Assembly (NCBI RefSeq): GCF_016587355.1
Contig: NZ_BNJF01000011.1
Coordinates: 162,244-226,243, forward strand
Length of the DNA: 64,000 bases
From: Ktedonospora formicarum
GTDB lineage: Bacteria; Chloroflexota; Ktedonobacteria; Ktedonobacterales; Ktedonobacteraceae
Reading direction: 5' to 3'
Shown here: piece after piece, positions 17,694 through 26,190 of the stretch
How the letters are laid out: each line of letters opens with the position of its first letter
How positions within the stretch are numbered: position 1 is the first letter of the stretch
Position numbers and translations under genes: made by a program
Notes under the pieces: generated by a model
What the model was told of the DNA's origin: nothing
Databases searched by the model: none
What the model saw: only the letters and a program-made list of their open reading frames with translations

Positions 17694-19493
17694 ATGGCAG
17701 AGAGGAAAGCATCCAGGATCAAAACCTCAAAGAAGGCCAATGACCCTGAGAGTGAGGCTTGGAGCAGCATTCCCTGGCGCAAGCTAGAGAAACATTGCTT
17801 CCGCATCCAAAAGCGCATTTTCCGAGCGAGTCAACAAGGCAACCAAAGAGCAGTACAGAAACTTCAGAAACTGCTGATCAAGTCGGAAGCAGCCCGAACC
17901 CTGGCGGTACGAAAGGTGACGCAGGATAATCAGGGAAAAAAGACGGCTGGGATTGACGGAGTAAAATCAGTCAAACCGGCACAAAGACTTGATCTTGTGA
18001 AACACATCCATCCTCAACAATGGCCCGAAAAATCGCCCCCCGTCCGAAGAATCCACATTCCGAAACCGGGAAAGCAAGAGAAAAGGCCATTAGGCATTCC
18101 CGTTCTCTCGGAGCGAGCGCGACAAATGCTCGTCAAACTTGCCCTTGAACCAGAATGGGAGGCCAAGTTCGAGATCAATAGTTATGGTTTTCGTCCCGGT
18201 CGTTCCTGCCATGACGCGATCGATGCAATCTTTATCAGCATCAAACACAAAGGAAAATTTGTGCTAGATGCTGATATTGCAGGTTGTTTTGACAACATCA
18301 ACCATGAAGAACTGATAAGGAAACTTACGACCTATCCACAACTGACTCAGGCGATCACAACATGGTTAAAAGCGGGTGCGATTGAAAATGAAATGTTTGT
18401 GAAAACAGAAGCAGGAACTCCGCAAGGAGGAGTAATTTCTCCATTACTGGCAAATATTGCATTACACGGACTAGAAACGACCATAACAAGCGCATATAAG
18501 CCCAAGGAGGGTATTCCTCAAGTCATCCGATATGCTGATGATTTTGTGGTGTTACACCCGACAGAGGAAGGAGTAAAGAAAGCCCAGACACTAGCCATAC
18601 AGTGGTTACAAACCATAGGGTTAGAGCTAAAACCAAGTAAAACAAAAATCGCCCATACACTCAAAGCACGAGGAGGTCCAGCTGGATTTGACTTTCTGGG
18701 CTTCACCATCCGACAATTTCCCGTAGGGAAAACGCACACGGGGAAGAATGGACACGGAAAACCTCTCGGGTTTAAAACCATTATTAAGCCAGAGAAAGAA
18801 AAAGTCAAACGACACCTCCGAGACATTCAACAAGTGGTACGATCACTGAAAGGAGCACCACAAGAGAAGCTTATTGCGGAGTTAAATCCTAAAATCGTAG
18901 GATGGTCAAGATACTATCAAACGGTGGTCTCGAAAGAGACCTACCAGAAATGCGATCATCTGGTCTACCAAAAACTGCGTTCATGGGCAAAATTCAGGCA
19001 TCCACACAAGAACACACAATGGAGAACGGAAAAATACTGGAAAACAGTAGGAGAACGCCATTGGGTCTTTGGGAATGGAGAACTCAACCTGAAAAACCAC
19101 CGCGACACAGTAATCAAAAGGCATGTGAAAGTCAAAGGAGCAGCAAGCCCCTACGATGGAAACTTGGTCTATTGGAGCCAGCGAATAGCAAACCATTCCA
19201 TGACAAAAGGCAAACTCGCAAAGCTCTTACGAAAACAACAGGGCAAATGTAGGTGGTGTGAACTCATATTTCGAGAGGGTGACCTGATAGAAATTGACCA
19301 CATCGATTGCAATCACAGCAACGATGTACTGCACAATCTCATGGCAATTCATCGACACTGCCATGACGAAAGACACGCGAGGTTGCAAAAGACGAGCATC
19401 AATGACAATGACTGTACAACTGAGGAGCCGTGTGAGGTGAAAATCTCAAGCACGGTTCTGAAGCCGAGCAGAGGAGGTGACTCCTCTGCTTAG
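17694..19493 (+). CDS. ltrA: Group II intron-encoded reverse transcriptase/maturase with HNH domain
   Basis: A 599-residue protein: RT0-RT7 at about 60-330 with GFRPGRSCHDAI, TPQGGVISPLLANI and YADD (280-283), then thumb/X maturase domain (about 350-470, GWSRYYQ). A C-terminal HNH endonuclease follows (CRWCELIFREGDLIEIDHID with a closing C/H cluster, about 515-560). The complete motif set suggests a mobile intron able to retrohome. The frame runs on through domain V and part of domain VI, so the last 25 residues (from about EEPCEVKISSTV) are encoded by catalytic RNA sequence. The start ATG 17694 is preceded by an AAGGAAAAGG stretch. Confidence 0.95.
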   Translation: MAERKASRIKTSKKANDPESEAWSSIPWRKLEKHCFRIQKRIFRASQQGNQRAVQKLQKLLIKSEAARTLAVRKVTQDNQGKKTAGIDGVKSVKPAQRLDLVKHIHPQQWPEKSPPVRRIHIPKPGKQEKRPLGIPVLSERARQMLVKLALEPEWEAKFEINSYGFRPGRSCHDAIDAIFISIKHKGKFVLDADIAGCFDNINHEELIRKLTTYPQLTQAITTWLKAGAIENEMFVKTEAGTPQGGVISPLLANIALHGLETTITSAYKPKEGIPQVIRYADDFVVLHPTEEGVKKAQTLAIQWLQTIGLELKPSKTKIAHTLKARGGPAGFDFLGFTIRQFPVGKTHTGKNGHGKPLGFKTIIKPEKEKVKRHLRDIQQVVRSLKGAPQEKLIAELNPKIVGWSRYYQTVVSKETYQKCDHLVYQKLRSWAKFRHPHKNTQWRTEKYWKTVGERHWVFGNGELNLKNHRDTVIKRHVKVKGAASPYDGNLVYWSQRIANHSMTKGKLAKLLRKQQGKCRWCELIFREGDLIEIDHIDCNHSNDVLHNLMAIHRHCHDERHARLQKTSINDNDCTTEEPCEVKISSTVLKPSRGGDSSA

Positions 19494-19499
19494 GTTAAT
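19425..19499 (+). ncRNA. Group II intron domains V and VI
   Basis: Domain V is exactly 34 bases: GAGCCGTG, stem TGAGG/TCTCA around the GAAA-type loop, then CACGGTTC. The catalytic AGC triad is at 19426-19428. Domain VI has a 10-bp stem (AGCAGAGGAG, loop GTGA, CTCCTCTGCT) on an AGCCGA/TAGGTT base. An unpaired A at 19492 is the candidate branch point, seven bases from a fitting 3' end in AT at 19499. Confidence 0.88.
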
Positions 19500-19931
19500 A
19501 GTGTGGGACTATGCGCTAGCAAGAGGTTCCATTGACGAGTTTCCCTTTATGCTGAATAGTTGATATCGCCTTGGTTGACTGACTCATTTCTCTCTTTTCT
19601 CAGTCCAACTCACGACTTCTCTGCATCCTCTCACCTCATTTTAGTATTGAGACGAGTTACGATTGATTCTTTTTAGAGTAACATGAGTTTCTTGCTAGAG
19701 AGCGAAATAGAGTAAAAAATGCCGATTTGAAGTGGTCCTGCAACAGCGCTTCGACAATCAAAAACATCTGCAGCATCTCCCAATGGCCCTTCGCGCTCTG
19801 GCGGCGCCGTCAGCTTCGCGGCAACATACGCGAATGGTTTTGCGAACCCCCATCAGGTCTGCTAGCTTGAGAGAACTGCGTGTTGTATCTTTCTCAGCGC
19901 CTATCACAGAAGCATATGCTCACACAAGAGC
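19500..19931. other. Relic of the unrecognised repeat family (copy 2) and empty sequence
   Basis: At 19726-19830 the plus strand matches the family best seen at 23098-23604 (LQQRFDNQKHLQHL against LEQRFDNRKHLEHL), with frame damage. The remainder shows no gene. It is the 3' exon side of the intron, and the target gene is not recognisable. Confidence 0.5.
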
Positions 19932-20315
19932 TCAAGAGCTCATTCCTACATGTTTCTTTTTGGCTTGATTGAGGAGTTGACGAGCCTCATCAAGGATCGT
20001 AGGATGGTGAAGAGTCGATCCTTTCGTCTTGGCCAACTGAATCGTAGCTTCAGCACTGCCGCCTACTGGTTGAGCGGTCCCTTCGAGCAATTGTCCAACA
20101 AAACGCCTTGCTTTTGAGGTACCAGGACGATTGAGCATTTTGAGCAAAGGAATGGCAGCGATAAAAATCGCCAATGGCGGTTCGATGAGTTCAAAGGCAA
20201 GTGCTAAGCTGACGCCTCCATAATACCCGATGGTTCGAGGCCAATCGATCTCAACAGAACCAATGCGACTCGTCATTCCTAATGGTTGTTCATTCACATC
20301 TTGTTCTTGAGCCAT
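19932..20315 (-). CDS. Hypothetical small membrane-associated protein
   Basis: A 127-residue protein with one or two hydrophobic segments (about 33-62, SLALAFELIEPPLAIFIAAI) and a polar helical C-terminal half. AAGGAAGACATG precedes ATG 20315. I do not recognise a family. The regular amino-acid composition and good start make it likely to be real. No neighbour suggests a role. Confidence 0.6.
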   Translation of the reverse strand: MAQEQDVNEQPLGMTSRIGSVEIDWPRTIGYYGGVSLALAFELIEPPLAIFIAAIPLLKMLNRPGTSKARRFVGQLLEGTAQPVGGSAEATIQLAKTKGSTLHHPTILDEARQLLNQAKKKHVGMSS

Positions 20316-21201
20316 ATCATGTCTTCCTTTTCTTCCCTATTTCTTGCAAGCTTCTTCAGTCTCCCTCTTGACAAGGCATGTCTTCATAAGAGCGAGGAAC
20401 AACATACATATCTAGAGGCAGGTGAGAGGGCAGAGCGGGTATATGAGGAAACAGCAAGTACAACAAGCCAGAACAGCTCTTCCATGTTATCTTACGATCT
20501 CAGTTTCACCTTACAGCATTCCACAACCTCATAATGCCGTTGCAACTTACGGCTGTATTTCTCACTGCCATGCATATAACAATGAACGAGGTCTGGAGCT
20601 ATGAGGTGATCGCAAGGCTCGCTGTGCCGCCAGATCCAAGAATAGCCCAAACCTTACTTTTGCGGTGTGAGAGGGTAACGCTCTTGCTGGCTTTCAGAGA
20701 CCACCCAGAGCTCATTGATGTCTTTGTTCTTGCTGTTCACCCTATTAGACTTCGAAACACAGCAGTATCCTGCAATCCTTCAGCGAGAATATTCCAAATC
20801 GCTGAAACCAATCCACCTTCAGAAAGCAATGTTCGAGGTCCCCAAGAGAAGTCCCCCAGAGAAAGAGATGCAAAAGTGCAACCAGAGAGCCAAACTGAGC
20901 ATTTCAGATGGAACGCAAAAGCCTCTATAGCCCGGAGCAACAACCAGCGTTTGCTTAACGACATAACAGCCCTCAGGCTCCCAAAGAGGGCAGCCTGAGG
21001 CTTCCTGTTATCAACCCAAAAACAGCGATAGAGAGGGACGCTTCTGGCAGAGTCCAGAAACATCCCTCTCTGCGTAGGGCACCTCGCCACGTGAAGCTTG
21101 GCGTATATGGTCAGTGCAAAGTGAGCAAAAAATCGGGAAAAGTACTGGTTCTTTGCAAAAGCGTTCACTTCCTATGAAAATCAGAATCCTCACCCGACTC
21201 G
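20316..21201. other. No convincing gene
   Basis: Open frames on both strands (up to about 150 codons) overlap one another, lack ribosome sites and have no family features. The region directly before 21201 is probably the outer end of the IS110 element. Confidence 0.4.
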
Positions 21202-22437
21202 CTAAGCAACCTCCTTGGGAACGAGCGTCACCGTGTAGCCGAGAGCCTCAAGTTGCCGGACAGAACGTTGTGTCAGCCGCGTGCTATCTCGTTGCTCGAA
21301 ATAGTCTGCTCCCAGATCGCTGTAAGGTTGCTTGGTAGAGAGCACGTGATAGATGATCACCAGAAGACTGTGGGAAACCGCCACGACCACCTTCTTCTTC
21401 CCCAGACGACGCGCCAAGCGGTGGTACTGGGCGGAAAGATAGTTATCTTTCATGTGTGAGATCACCCAGACCACTTCTGCCAGAATGGCCCGTAACGTGG
21501 CATTGCCTTGGGTCGTCTTGCCGCTGAGCCGTTTGCCCCCACTTTGCTTGTTGCCTGGGCACACCCCAGCCCACGACGCGAGATGCTTGGCGGAAGGGAA
21601 CCGCGTCATATCATCGCCAATTTCTGCCAGAATAGCCGCAGCAGCAAGGGCGGCAATACCGGGAATGCTCATGAGCAAGGACATGGTCTCCTCAAAAGGG
21701 CAGAGGTGTTGCTCAATCTCCTGTTGCAGCTGCTCCAAGATCTCTTCCAGAAAGATGATATGAGCCAGAATATGTTTGAGTAAGAGTCGATGATGGGCCT
21801 GGACACGACCATCTAAAGCCTGCTGTAATTGAGGAAGCTGCTTTCGCAATTTCCCACGCGCTAGCTCGGCGAGGGTTTCGGCATCAGTGGCCCCTTCAAT
21901 CAATGCAGAGAGCATATCCCGCCCACTTTTGCCCAACACATCGGTTGCTACCGAGGACAGCTTGATATTGGCGGTTTCCAGCACTTTTTGCACACGATTG
22001 ACTTCCCGCGCCCGCTCCTGAACCAAATTCTTGCGGTATCTGGTGAGATCGCGCAGTTCACGAATAGGGGCCGGAGGAATGAAACTAGCTTTGAGCAGCC
22101 CATGGCGCAACAAATCGGCGAGCCATTCGCTATCTTTAATATCGGTCTTGCGACCTGGAATGGCTTTCATATGCTGAGCATTGACCAGGATGACGCTGCG
22201 ACCCTCTTCCAACAAGTTAAACACCGGTCTCCAGTAAATTCCGGTCGATTCCATGGCGATCACTGTGACAGCCAGGCTCTCCAACCAATCAGAAAGCGCC
22301 AACAAACCAGCCGTCATGGTAGAGAAGGTCCTGATATGACGCTGAACTTCTCCATTGGCCAGGGTGATCAAAATACAGGCCACGACCGTCTTTTTATGCA
22401 CATCTAAGCCGCAACAGCGCTCATGGACGACTTGCAT
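21202..22437 (-). CDS. IS110-family transposase (recombinase)
   Basis: A 411-residue intact protein. The RuvC-like N-terminal domain has the DEDD set in recognisable contexts: D12 (GLDVHKKT), E63 (MESTGIYWRP), and D99 and D102 (KTDIKDSEWLADLL). The C-terminal transposase_20 domain has SIPGIA and WAGVCPGNKQSGGKRLSGKT with the nucleophilic-serine region. IS110 enzymes are known to be guided by a bridge RNA from the element's non-coding end. The 200 or so bases upstream of the start are non-coding and are the place to look for it. The gene appears functional. Confidence 0.95.
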   Translation of the reverse strand: MQVVHERCCGLDVHKKTVVACILITLANGEVQRHIRTFSTMTAGLLALSDWLESLAVTVIAMESTGIYWRPVFNLLEEGRSVILVNAQHMKAIPGRKTDIKDSEWLADLLRHGLLKASFIPPAPIRELRDLTRYRKNLVQERAREVNRVQKVLETANIKLSSVATDVLGKSGRDMLSALIEGATDAETLAELARGKLRKQLPQLQQALDGRVQAHHRLLLKHILAHIIFLEEILEQLQQEIEQHLCPFEETMSLLMSIPGIAALAAAAILAEIGDDMTRFPSAKHLASWAGVCPGNKQSGGKRLSGKTTQGNATLRAILAEVVWVISHMKDNYLSAQYHRLARRLGKKKVVVAVSHSLLVIIYHVLSTKQPYSDLGADYFEQRDSTRLTQRSVRQLEALGYTVTLVPKEVA

Positions 22438-22660
22438 ACCAAACTCCTACCTCTCTCAATAGGCGTTCTTCATCTTCGCTGAGACCAACGAGAGGTGCGA
22501 AGTAAGACACAAATTTCCTACGCGTGCTCAGTTCTTTCAATCTGGCGACAATCAGCTCTGCTGGACGCACCCGGATCAGCTTCGTAGACGGGTTGATGCA
22601 CACCACTGTGAGCCGACCTCTACACGTTGGCCTCCTGGGTATTCTATCCCATTTTCATCA
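22438..22660 (-). ncRNA. Candidate bridge-RNA region of the IS110 element
   Basis: This is the untranslated stretch immediately upstream of the IS110 transposase. In IS110-family elements such a segment encodes the bridge RNA with target- and donor-binding loops. The only open frame (61 codons) has no family features. No loop was matched to flanking DNA by eye, so this is positional inference. Confidence 0.4.
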
Positions 22661-22770
22661 TTTTCTCTGACTCAGAGAGTCATCTTGCTTCGTAGCGTAT
22701 AGTAAGAAAAATCTTAACAGGGTCAGAGGCAACGCAGTCTTTTGGTGAACGAAGAGGAAGTTATACAATC

Positions 22771-23097
22771 ATGTCGTTAGAAACAACTTGGATGTCTCAC
22801 TATATTATCGATACACTTGATCAGATCATGGCGTGTTTAGAGGGCTTTGACGAACACCAGTTAAACTGGCGTCCTCCTGTGGAAGGAGGAAATAGTTTAC
22901 ATGGCTTAGCTTTGCATGTGCTCGCAAATACGGAAGGGGATATCTTCGGGCATCTTCGTGGACATTCAGTCCAACGTGATCGCAAGCAAGAACTTGCTAC
23001 TGTTGCCCCTTCAGCAACCTCTCTTCTCCAACGATGGCAAGAGAGCAGAAAGGAGCTAGAGGATGTCGACGCTATCGGGCAGCAGATCTCGGAATAA
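22771..23097 (+). pseudogene. DinB-like protein, C-terminally truncated
   Basis: The first 95 or so of 108 residues match the DinB/DUF664 four-helix metal-binding fold (LDQIMACLEGFDEHQLNWRP, SLHGLALHVLANTEGDIFGH with the first metal His). Family members are about 155-170 residues with a C-terminal HxxxH. That part is missing: at about 23075 the sequence switches to the unrecognised repeat family, and the frame ends with TAA 23095. Such proteins are thiol-dependent metal enzymes; this copy is probably inactive. Confidence 0.75.
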
Positions 23098-23604
23098 GCC
23101 CCCCCCCGCCTCGTCGATCTGGTCCAGCGTGCGCAGGATCGGTTCCGCGCCTTCCGCCCTCCTCACCAGGACCCACTGCTCCGTTTTGAGCAGGCAGAGA
23201 CACACGCCTGCGAGGCCCTGGAGCAGCGCTTCGACAATCGAAAACATCTGGAGCATCTCCAATGGATCGTTGCGCTCTGGCAACGCCGTCGACTTCGCGG
23301 CAAGATGCGCAAGCTCGAGGCGTCGCTCACGCTCACGATGCACCTCCTCGACGATCTTGAGCACTCCCCTGACGAGTCGTCCTTTCTCGCCGCGCTGACC
23401 GAGAAACGCTTCGCCGCAAGACGCCTTCTCCTCCAGAACTTCCAGCATCTTCCTCGTTGCTGGTTCGCATCCCTCCGGCGAGGGGAAAGGAAGGTTCGCT
23501 GCGCCGCTAGATCCGCCACTCAAAAGCCCATCTTGCCGAGAAGACAGAGAAAACCTGCTCATAATGAACAGGTTTTCTCTGTCTCCAATGTCTTCCCCAA
23601 TTAA
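23098..23604 (+). pseudogene. Best-preserved copy of the unrecognised repeat family (copy 3)
   Basis: After the stop at 23097 the plus-strand frame is open for 168 codons to TAA 23602-23604, but it has no start before ATG 23305. It reads as charged, helical protein (RLVDLVQRAQDRFRAFRPP, EQRFDNRKHLEHLQWIVALW, MRKLEASLTLTMHLLDDLEH). Related pieces lie at 985 and 19726. I do not recognise the parent; the lost N-terminus and spread suggest a transposon-borne gene. An AAACCTG...CAGGTTT hairpin at about 23548-23578 lies inside the 3' part. Confidence 0.5.
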
Positions 23605-23622
23605 GACGCCTTGCTCTCTTCC

Positions 23623-24132
23623 TCAAAACGTGTGTCGATACCCGAGCACAACCACTCCTTCGCTGGGCTGAAAGTCGGTTTCGGGAGTGCGCACAAAGCC
23701 TAAACGCTCATACATGCGTATTGCGGTCTGCATGACCTCCGCAGTGTGCAGCCCAATGGCCTGTGCTCCTGTCTCCCGAGCACGTCGTTCGCACTCCTTC
23801 ATGAGAACGGTTCCAATACCCTGTCCACGCGCCTGTAAAAGCACCGCGAGATGCCTGACCTCTGGATAGGGGATGCTGATGGCAGCCCCCTTATACGAAT
23901 CAGCTGCCGGAGGGTAGAGCGAAACGCTACCGATAATCGATCCATTCTGCTCAACGACAATCTGGTCAAAGGTTCCTTCCCCATCTAGCGTAACGATGAG
24001 ATTATGCCGATAGCGTGTCCAGAAATCGAGAGGCATCACAGCTTGATATTCCGCATACGCTTCTATTGTGATATCTCGTATGATCTTCCGCTCATTTTCA
24101 TGAGCATTCCGAAGAATTAAATGCTTCTCCAT
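23623..24132 (-). CDS. GNAT-family N-acetyltransferase
   Basis: A 169-residue protein. The acetyl-CoA binding signature is visible as VRHLAVLLQARGQGIGTVLM (motif A, RGQGIG) and the C-terminal MYERLGFVR. It transfers acetyl groups from acetyl-CoA to an amine; the substrate is unknown. ATG 24132 follows AAAGGAATATGG; a longer upstream frame has no site and unusual composition. It lies downstream of the NmrA gene on the same strand, 154 bases apart. Confidence 0.88.
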   Translation of the reverse strand: MEKHLILRNAHENERKIIRDITIEAYAEYQAVMPLDFWTRYRHNLIVTLDGEGTFDQIVVEQNGSIIGSVSLYPPAADSYKGAAISIPYPEVRHLAVLLQARGQGIGTVLMKECERRARETGAQAIGLHTAEVMQTAIRMYERLGFVRTPETDFQPSEGVVVLGYRHTF

Positions 24133-24286
24133 CAATCCATATTCCTTTCTCTGATCATTGGGCCATAACTCATTAGGAGTTGAGCAACGCATTTTGCAAA
24201 TGGATCTTATTTGCAGAGAGATCAACCGAGTTGGAATAGGTTGAGCCCAACGAGTGACCTTACATCTACATACTTCTCGACATTGA

Positions 24287-25150
24287 TCATTGAAATACCT
24301 CTTGGTGCTTTTTGATAAATACTTCAAGGCCCATTGGCGGTTGACCTGTGATTTTCCCGATCACGTCATCTGTGCCAGAGAAAATGCCATGCCCGTGATC
24401 TTTTGCAACTTCCACGATATGCTGTGCAAAGAAAGGGCTCCTTATCTTGAGCAATTGTTCGCGATACACTTCATAGGATATTTTTTCGTACACAATTTGA
24501 CGCCCCAAGATCTGCGAAATCTTCTCAAATGCTTCAGCGTAGGTGTATTCTGTGGGGCCAAACAGCCGGTACATTTGTCCTGCATGCTCTGCTGGATGTT
24601 CTAAAATGCTTGCAATGAGACGTGCTTGATCCTCCGTCGCAATGGGGGCATGCTTACCCTCAAACGGCCATTGCACCAGACCAACTTGGATCTGTTGCGC
24701 AGCAAAAAGAAACCATTCGGCAAAAAATGTCGGGCGCAGATGGGTGACAGCAAGTCCTGACCAATCAAAGACGCGTTCTGCCACCCAGTGATTGAAGGCA
24801 GCGTGACTCTTCGCTTCGCGCCTGGCTGAGATTTGCGACATATTCACTATGGCTGATACCCTGGCCTCTTTGGCAGCTTGAGCAAAGTAGGTGGTAGCCT
24901 CAATGAGGCCAGGAGCAATGGGATACACAAAGTAGGCACCTGAAACGTCGTCAAGGGCAGGTCGAATCGTGGTGAAATCGAGCAAATCCCCCACAGCGAC
25001 CTCAACGCCTCGTTTTTCTAATTGGATGCTTTGTTCGTCGCGCTGATGGACGAATGCCCTTACCTGGTAGCCTCGTTCAAGAAGTAATTCGAGGGTTTTC
25101 CCACCTGTTGCTCCTGTTGCTCCTGTAATCAAAAATCGTTTTGAACTCAT
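24287..25150 (-). CDS. NmrA-like NAD(P)-binding protein
   Basis: A 287-residue protein. The loop FLITGATGATGGKTLELLLE binds NAD(P). The sequence follows the NmrA/HSCARG-like reductases through YPIAPGLIEATTYFAQAAKE and VTHLRPTFFAEW. ATG 25150 has GGAG with 7-base spacing; another ATG three bases upstream is too close. A 40-bp palindrome at 25286-25325, 136 bases upstream, matches the site in front of the MarR gene, so MarR likely represses this gene. It is probably an electrophile or quinone detoxifying reductase (inference). Confidence 0.9.
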   Translation of the reverse strand: MSSKRFLITGATGATGGKTLELLLERGYQVRAFVHQRDEQSIQLEKRGVEVAVGDLLDFTTIRPALDDVSGAYFVYPIAPGLIEATTYFAQAAKEARVSAIVNMSQISARREAKSHAAFNHWVAERVFDWSGLAVTHLRPTFFAEWFLFAAQQIQVGLVQWPFEGKHAPIATEDQARLIASILEHPAEHAGQMYRLFGPTEYTYAEAFEKISQILGRQIVYEKISYEVYREQLLKIRSPFFAQHIVEVAKDHGHGIFSGTDDVIGKITGQPPMGLEVFIKKHQEVFQ

Positions 25151-25285
25151 CATATTTCTCCAGACGAATACTCTTTGCATTCCTTCTCGTTCAAATCACA
25201 ACCAGAGTTGCAAACCAGCACATCATCAATGAGACTGAAATCAAGTTCAAGGATCAGCAATCACTTCTCTTGTCAGCTAAGTTCC

Positions 25286-25325
25286 TTTTTGTCTAATGCG
25301 GGTATGTACCCGCATTAGACAAAAA
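25286..25325. promoter_or_regulatory. Forty-base palindrome between the MarR and NmrA genes
   Basis: Nineteen-base arms (TTTTTGTCTAATGCGGGTA and its exact complement) surround a TG centre. The inner core (TGCGGGTA/TACCCGCA) recurs in the MarR promoter, pointing to an operator. The flanking T- and A-runs mean it could also terminate transcription from either side. Confidence 0.75.
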
Positions 25326-25327
25326 AA

Positions 25328-25750
25328 TTAGATGCTTATTTCTTCCAATTGAGAAAGAAGTGTCCTCAGCATCTGCAGTTGATCCTCTCCGAGTGTCTCT
25401 TCGACGGCTGTCTGGGACTTTTCCCACAAAGGAGTGGCGAGAGAAAAAGTCTCACGCCCCTTCTGAGTAACACAGACAGTATGCTCTCGTCGGTCGCTCC
25501 CTCTACTCAGAGAAACCAACCCATCGCGTGCGAGGATACGCACGTTCCTTCCAATAGTCGAACGATCACTTCCCAACTTTTGGGCAAGATCGGTAAGGCT
25601 TTGCTCAACATCTTCTTGAAGAATGCTTCTTAGAAGCATGTATTGAGTTACTCTGAGACCACTGGGCGCAAGAACTCGATCATAGACCTCGGTAAGTGTC
25701 TGTGCTGCATAACGCAGATGTGTGCAATGACAAGGAAATGTTCTTTCCAT
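25328..25750 (-). CDS. MarR-family transcriptional regulator
   Basis: A 140-residue protein with the MarR winged helix (LTDLAQKLGSDRSTIGRNVR, about 61-80; wing GSDRREHTVCVT). The CHCTHLRYAAQTL stretch with two N-terminal Cys resembles redox- or electrophile-sensing members. ATG 25750 is chosen because an alternative ATG at 25771 lies inside the operator-like repeat; neither has a ribosome site, so the mRNA may be leaderless. It stands upstream of the NmrA and GNAT genes and probably controls them and itself. Confidence 0.9.
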   Translation of the reverse strand: MERTFPCHCTHLRYAAQTLTEVYDRVLAPSGLRVTQYMLLRSILQEDVEQSLTDLAQKLGSDRSTIGRNVRILARDGLVSLSRGSDRREHTVCVTQKGRETFSLATPLWEKSQTAVEETLGEDQLQMLRTLLSQLEEISI

Positions 25751-25751
25751 A

Positions 25752-25771
25752 ATGCAAGTATATACCCGCAT
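25752..25771. promoter_or_regulatory. MarR operator in its own promoter
   Basis: ATGCAAGTA, TA, TACCCGCAT: an imperfect version of the core of the 40-bp palindrome, directly before the MarR start. Confidence 0.65.
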
Positions 25772-25926
25772 TTGGCGGATGTCAATGCCCTGTCAGAACT
25801 GAGAACACAAAGCCACTCTATCCAGATTGGCTGAAAAAACTTAAGATCTTTCCTGAGTACAGCTTATCCACAGATGGGTTTCTATCGGATGTGGCAAGCA
25901 ATATGCTCCTCCCTCATATCCCCTAT

Positions 25927-26039
25927 CTACTCAAGTGTCGGAGGAAAGATAGTGGCTGCGCGCTGGGCAGTGACAAAGGCATCGGCAAGGGATGGTGATA
26001 CGATAATATATCCCAGGCATAATGCAGGAAAAAGAGCCT
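25927..26039 (-). pseudogene. Remnant of a MocR-type regulator
   Basis: Thirty-five or so codons (LFFPALCLGYIIVSPSLADA, FVTAQRA, PPTLE then TAG) match residues about 347-380 of the intact MocR at 12136-13638 (LFPALRLGYIVVPPTLVNAF, FVTAQRT). Nothing else of the gene remains. Confidence 0.75.
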
Positions 26040-26190
26040 TGTGATATATTCCAGAGAAAGGAAAGCGTCTCTAGCATTTTTGTAAGCAGGGCATGCGCTT
26101 CCTGCAAGCAGCAGAGGTTGATGAGAGAGGCGGCCAGCCTCCACACGAGCACGGGATACACGATTATCTCCTGGCAATTCAGCCACGGCT
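26040..26190 (-). pseudogene. Remnant related to the relic at 56088-56520
   Basis: The minus strand reads IVYPVLVWRLAASLINL and LQEAHALLTKMLETLS. It matches YIVYPMLVWRLADSLTNL and LQEAYVLLTKTFETLS near 56400-56520. It is joined directly to the MocR remnant, which suggests a recombination junction. The parent protein has a helical, TPR-like character. Confidence 0.65.

Larger units (their letters stand above)
17270..19499 (+). mobile_element. Group II intron with maturase (5' boundary approximate)
   Basis: The maturase at 17694-19493 is followed by a textbook domain V (19425-19458) and domain VI ending at about 19499. The 400 or so bases before the maturase have no gene and the structured, AG-rich look of intron domains I-III, but I could not place the 5' splice site, so 17270 is only an estimate. 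Base composition and codon use (A-rich) differ from the flanks, in line with a transferred retroelement. Confidence 0.8.

Noticed and set aside
20534..21168. Hypothetical genes on either strand before the IS110 element
   Set aside because: Frames overlap, lack starts and show no family signs.
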